DNA from: Actinomycetales bacterium
GTDB lineage: Bacteria > Actinomycetota > Actinomycetes > Actinomycetales > Microbacteriaceae
Length of the DNA: 49,579 nucleotides
NCBI GenBank assembly: GCA_028868975.1
Contig: JAGWTM010000005.1
Location: 1 to 49,579 of the forward strand
Direction: 5' to 3'
Shown here: piece by piece, positions 46,504-49,579 of the stretch
Position numbering within the stretch: the stretch's first letter is position 1
Layout: the number at the start of each line of letters is the position of its first letter
The notes under the pieces: model-generated
Databases searched by the model: none
Told to the model about the DNA's origin: nothing
What the model saw: only the letters and a program-made list of their open reading frames with translations
Position numbers and translations under genes: made by a program

Positions 46504-49419
46504 ATGACCAACGCCACCGCGAGCCAGGCTGCGCGAAAACTAGGACCAGTTCGACTGTCCGTTTTGATACTCGCCGCCATCGCAATCTTGATTTTCAGCG
46601 GTGCCGGTTTCTTCACCGATGTGCTTTGGTTCAATCAGCTCGGGTACGGTCAGGTGTTCACCACCGGAATTTGGGCTCGCGCGGGCGTGTTTGCAGCCGC
46701 GGCTCTGACCTTTGGTGGTCTGACATGGCTGAGTCTCTATCTGGCTTACCGTTCCCGTCCGATTTACTCTCGAGTCGGAGAATTGTCGGGAGTTTTCGCT
46801 CCGTATCGTGAACTGGTGGACGCGCTCAGGCGCGTGGCCCTAGTGGTTGTTCCGCTCGCCTTCGGTCTAATCGCCGGTGGTTCCGCTGCCGCTCAGTGGG
46901 CCACTATCGTCGCCTGGTTCAACCGCAGCTACACCGGCGAGGTTGACCCGCAGTTCGGGTTGGACACCGGTTTTTACCTGTTTGATCTGCCATTCCTTAC
47001 CGCGGTATGTGGCTTTATGTCGATCGCTCTCCTGGTGTCGACCCTGCTGGGCACCTTTGTCCACCTGATTTACGGCAACGTCAGGTTCGTCGGCCGTGGA
47101 GCCAAAATTACCAAGACTGCCCGAATTCAAATTTCGGTGTCCGCCGGTGCTTACCTGCTGGTGCAAGCCGCCACACTCTGGCTAGACCAGTACGCAACCC
47201 TAACCTCGGCGACCGGACTTTTCACCGGAGCTACTTACACCGACGTGAATGCCCGCATTCCAGGGTTCCAAATCATGGCCTACATCTCGCTTGCGGTGGC
47301 GGTGGCCTTCCTGGCAACTGCTTTTATCGCTAAGTGGCGTCTTTCACTAATGGCTACCGGAGTCATGGTCATCACTTCGTTGGTGGTTGGCGGTTTGTAT
47401 CCATGGGTCGTGCAAACCTTCCAGGTGGCACCAAACGAGCGCACCTTGGAAGCCCAGTTCATTGACCGCAACATCAAGGCAACGCTCAAGGCGTACGGGC
47501 TGGACAACATCGACGTTATTTCCTACGACGCTAAGACCACGGCGGAACCCGGTGCTCTGCGCACCGACGCCGAGACCGCTGCCAACATTCGCATCATCGA
47601 CCCGGCACTGGTCTCTGATTCCTTCAAACAGCTCGAGCAATACAAGCAGTACTACGACTTTGAGGATCACCTCGATGTCGACCGGTATGTAATCGATGGA
47701 AAAACTCAGGACACCGTGATTGCGGTTCGTGAGCTAAATCAAGCCGGTCTGGGCGATGCCCAGTCATGGTTCAACAACGTGGTCGTCTACACCCACGGTT
47801 ACGGTGTGGTTGCGGCATACGGAAACCAGCGCAGCGTTGACGGTCAGCCTGTTTTCTTGCAGAAGGGCATTCCTTCAGCAGGATCACTCGGCACGTATGA
47901 GCCGCGCGTCTATTTTGGTGAGCGCTCGCCGCTCTATTCCATTGTCGGAGCACCAGCTGGCAAGGCTCCGCAAGAGCTGGATTACCCGGCAACCGACTCC
48001 AAGGCGGCCAACGGAACCGCGCAACAGATGTACACGTTCAAGGGCAACGGTGGTCCGAAGCTCGATAACTTTGCGACCCGCTTGGCTTACGCGATTAAGT
48101 TCCAGAGCGAGCAAATTCTGCTCTCGAACGCGGTTACCAACGAGTCTCAAATCCTCTACAACCGCAACCCGCTACAGCGTGTGAAAGCGGTGGCACCGTA
48201 CCTCACGCTGGACAGTGACCCATACCCAGCCATCGTCGATGGCAAATTGCTTTGGATAGTTGATGGTTACACGACATCGGCTAACTACCCATATTCGCGA
48301 GCCGAAAATATGTCTCGCTCGATCGCCGACACTTCAACAACCAAGCCGTTTGATGGCATGTCAATCAACTACATCCGCAATTCGGTGAAAGCCACCGTGG
48401 ATGCCTATGACGGATCGGTCAAGCTCTACGCCTGGGATTCGAAGGATCCAATCCTGAAGACCTGGCAAAAGGTTTACCCGAACACCGTCAAACCGGCAAG
48501 CGAAATGTCGGCGTCGCTCATGTCGCACGTGCGCTACCCGGCCGATCTGTTCAAGATGCAGCGAGCTATCCTGGGTCGCTACCACGTCACCGACGCCGGT
48601 TCGTTCTACAGCGAAGACGATGCTTGGATGACTCCGAAGGATCCGGTCGAGCCTGCCATTACGGCAACCGGAGAACTTCAGCCGCCCTACTACCTGACCA
48701 TGCAGGCGCCGGGTGCTGACAAGCCATCATTCTCGCTGTACACCACGTTTATTCCGCGCTCGACCGATGCAAGTAGCCGAAACGTTTTGACCGGTTACCT
48801 AATGGTCAATTCAGATGCCGGTAATACTCCAGGCAAGGTTTCGGCCGACTACGGTCGACTGAAGCTCCTTCGCCTGCCGAAGAGCACCATCGTTCCCGGT
48901 CCGGGACAGGTACAAAACAACTTCAACGCCGACAGTGAAGTTTCGCGCCTGCTGAACATTTTGAGGCAGGGCTCCACGAATGTGCTCAACGGAAACCTGC
49001 TGACTCTGCCAATCGGTGGCGGCTTGCTCTACGTGCAGCCGGTTTACATCCAATCGAAGGGTTCAACCTCATTCCCGCTACTCAAGAAGGTCTTGGTTGC
49101 CTTCGGCGACAAGATTGCGTTCGAGGACAGCCTCGATGCTGCCTTGAACTCACTGTTCGGCGGTAACTCAGGGGTCGACACCGGCACAAGCAGCGGAGGT
49201 GGTTCGACCGGGTCGGGAACTGGTTCCAGTGGTTCTGGAACGACCTCGGGCGGCAGCAGCACCAAGCCGAGCGCGGCCCTGCAAGATGCCCTGAACCGTG
49301 CATCGCAGGCGCTGAAAGACAAGCAATCAGCACTCGAAGCCGGTGACTGGACGGCTTACGGCAAGGCCGATGCTGCGCTGGCCAAGGCGATCGCGGATGC
49401 CGTGGCTGCCAGCAAGTAG
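46504..49419 (+). CDS. UPF0182 family large membrane protein
   Basis: Seven or so N-terminal TM segments, large extracytoplasmic domain, Gly/Ser/Thr linker then Ala/Lys helix. Confidence 0.95.
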   Translation: MTNATASQAARKLGPVRLSVLILAAIAILIFSGAGFFTDVLWFNQLGYGQVFTTGIWARAGVFAAAALTFGGLTWLSLYLAYRSRPIYSRVGELSGVFAPYRELVDALRRVALVVVPLAFGLIAGGSAAAQWATIVAWFNRSYTGEVDPQFGLDTGFYLFDLPFLTAVCGFMSIALLVSTLLGTFVHLIYGNVRFVGRGAKITKTARIQISVSAGAYLLVQAATLWLDQYATLTSATGLFTGATYTDVNARIPGFQIMAYISLAVAVAFLATAFIAKWRLSLMATGVMVITSLVVGGLYPWVVQTFQVAPNERTLEAQFIDRNIKATLKAYGLDNIDVISYDAKTTAEPGALRTDAETAANIRIIDPALVSDSFKQLEQYKQYYDFEDHLDVDRYVIDGKTQDTVIAVRELNQAGLGDAQSWFNNVVVYTHGYGVVAAYGNQRSVDGQPVFLQKGIPSAGSLGTYEPRVYFGERSPLYSIVGAPAGKAPQELDYPATDSKAANGTAQQMYTFKGNGGPKLDNFATRLAYAIKFQSEQILLSNAVTNESQILYNRNPLQRVKAVAPYLTLDSDPYPAIVDGKLLWIVDGYTTSANYPYSRAENMSRSIADTSTTKPFDGMSINYIRNSVKATVDAYDGSVKLYAWDSKDPILKTWQKVYPNTVKPASEMSASLMSHVRYPADLFKMQRAILGRYHVTDAGSFYSEDDAWMTPKDPVEPAITATGELQPPYYLTMQAPGADKPSFSLYTTFIPRSTDASSRNVLTGYLMVNSDAGNTPGKVSADYGRLKLLRLPKSTIVPGPGQVQNNFNADSEVSRLLNILRQGSTNVLNGNLLTLPIGGGLLYVQPVYIQSKGSTSFPLLKKVLVAFGDKIAFEDSLDAALNSLFGGNSGVDTGTSSGGGSTGSGTGSSGSGTTSGGSSTKPSAALQDALNRASQALKDKQSALEAGDWTAYGKADAALAKAIADAVAASK

Positions 49420-49439
49420 CGCGTTCGTTCGATTCGTGG

Positions 49440-49445
49440 TAACCT
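49440..49445 (+). promoter_or_regulatory. Putative -10 box of tRNA-fMet
   Basis: TAACCT, 11 nt before the tRNA 5' end. Confidence 0.4.
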
Positions 49446-49456
49446 AGGGACTTCGC

Positions 49457-49533
49457 CGCGGGGTGGAGCAGTTCGGTAGCTCGCCGGGCTCATAACCCGG
49501 AGGTCGTAGGTTCAAATCCTGCCCCCGCAACCA
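49457..49533 (+). tRNA. Initiator tRNA-fMet (CAT), CCA encoded
   Basis: CGCGGGG...CCCCGCA with C1:A72 mismatch; GGG/CCC anticodon stem; CTCATAA loop; 77 nt with CCA. Confidence 0.95.
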
Positions 49534-49538
49534 CGAAA

Positions 49539-49568
49539 GAAAACCCAGTCAGCTCCGACTGGGTTTTC
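49539..49568 (+). terminator. Rho-independent terminator after tRNA-fMet
   Basis: GAAAACCCAGTC-AGCTCC-GACTGGGTTTTC, perfect 12-bp stem. Confidence 0.9.
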
Positions 49569-49579
49569 GCTTTAACCGG

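Noticed and set aside
1-49579. Defence islands, prophage, transposases, toxin-antitoxin, secondary-metabolite clusters
   Set aside because: No supporting ORFs seen; the window is dominated by conserved housekeeping genes.

Overview
This window is an intermediate-to-high-GC actinobacterial chromosome segment, most likely from the Microbacteriaceae. It is largely core genes in recognisable actinobacterial order: gltX(partial)-tRNA-Gln ... tRNA-Glu-MFS/leuCD-murA-plsC-gpsA-ddl-DUF3515-thiL-dapD/dapE-PIG-V-like mannosyltransferase-DUF3117-O-methyltransferase-tatB-SSADH-mrp-DUF1003-MgtE_N/CBS-pepP-PHP-DEAD helicase-ferritin-like-DUF3107-adnA-adnB-APH-like-nudC-uvrD2-ThiF-like-zincin-PDZ/Lon-like protease-UPF0182-tRNA-fMet. 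The clearest accessory part is a copper block (about 1.6-6.5 kb) lying between tRNA-Gln and tRNA-Glu. It holds a Tat-lipoprotein multicopper oxidase and an MBL hydrolase, divergent from a Cys-His-His CsoR variant and a CPH-type P1B ATPase. The ATPase N-terminus combines a Cys-rich metallothionein-like segment with a His-repeat tract. An inverted repeat of CsoR-operator type sits on an apparently shared bidirectional promoter. Across the window, at least 14 transcription-unit-leading genes have a TAnnnT -10 box ending exactly 6-7 nt before the start codon, which suggests pervasive leaderless transcription, including overlapping divergent leaderless promoters. Several conserved-neighbourhood proteins appear to have lost catalytic or metal-binding residues: the APH-like kinase, the ThiF-like E1, the ferritin-like protein, and the AdnA Fe-S site. 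I saw no CRISPR array, prophage, transposon or obvious new multi-gene defence system.
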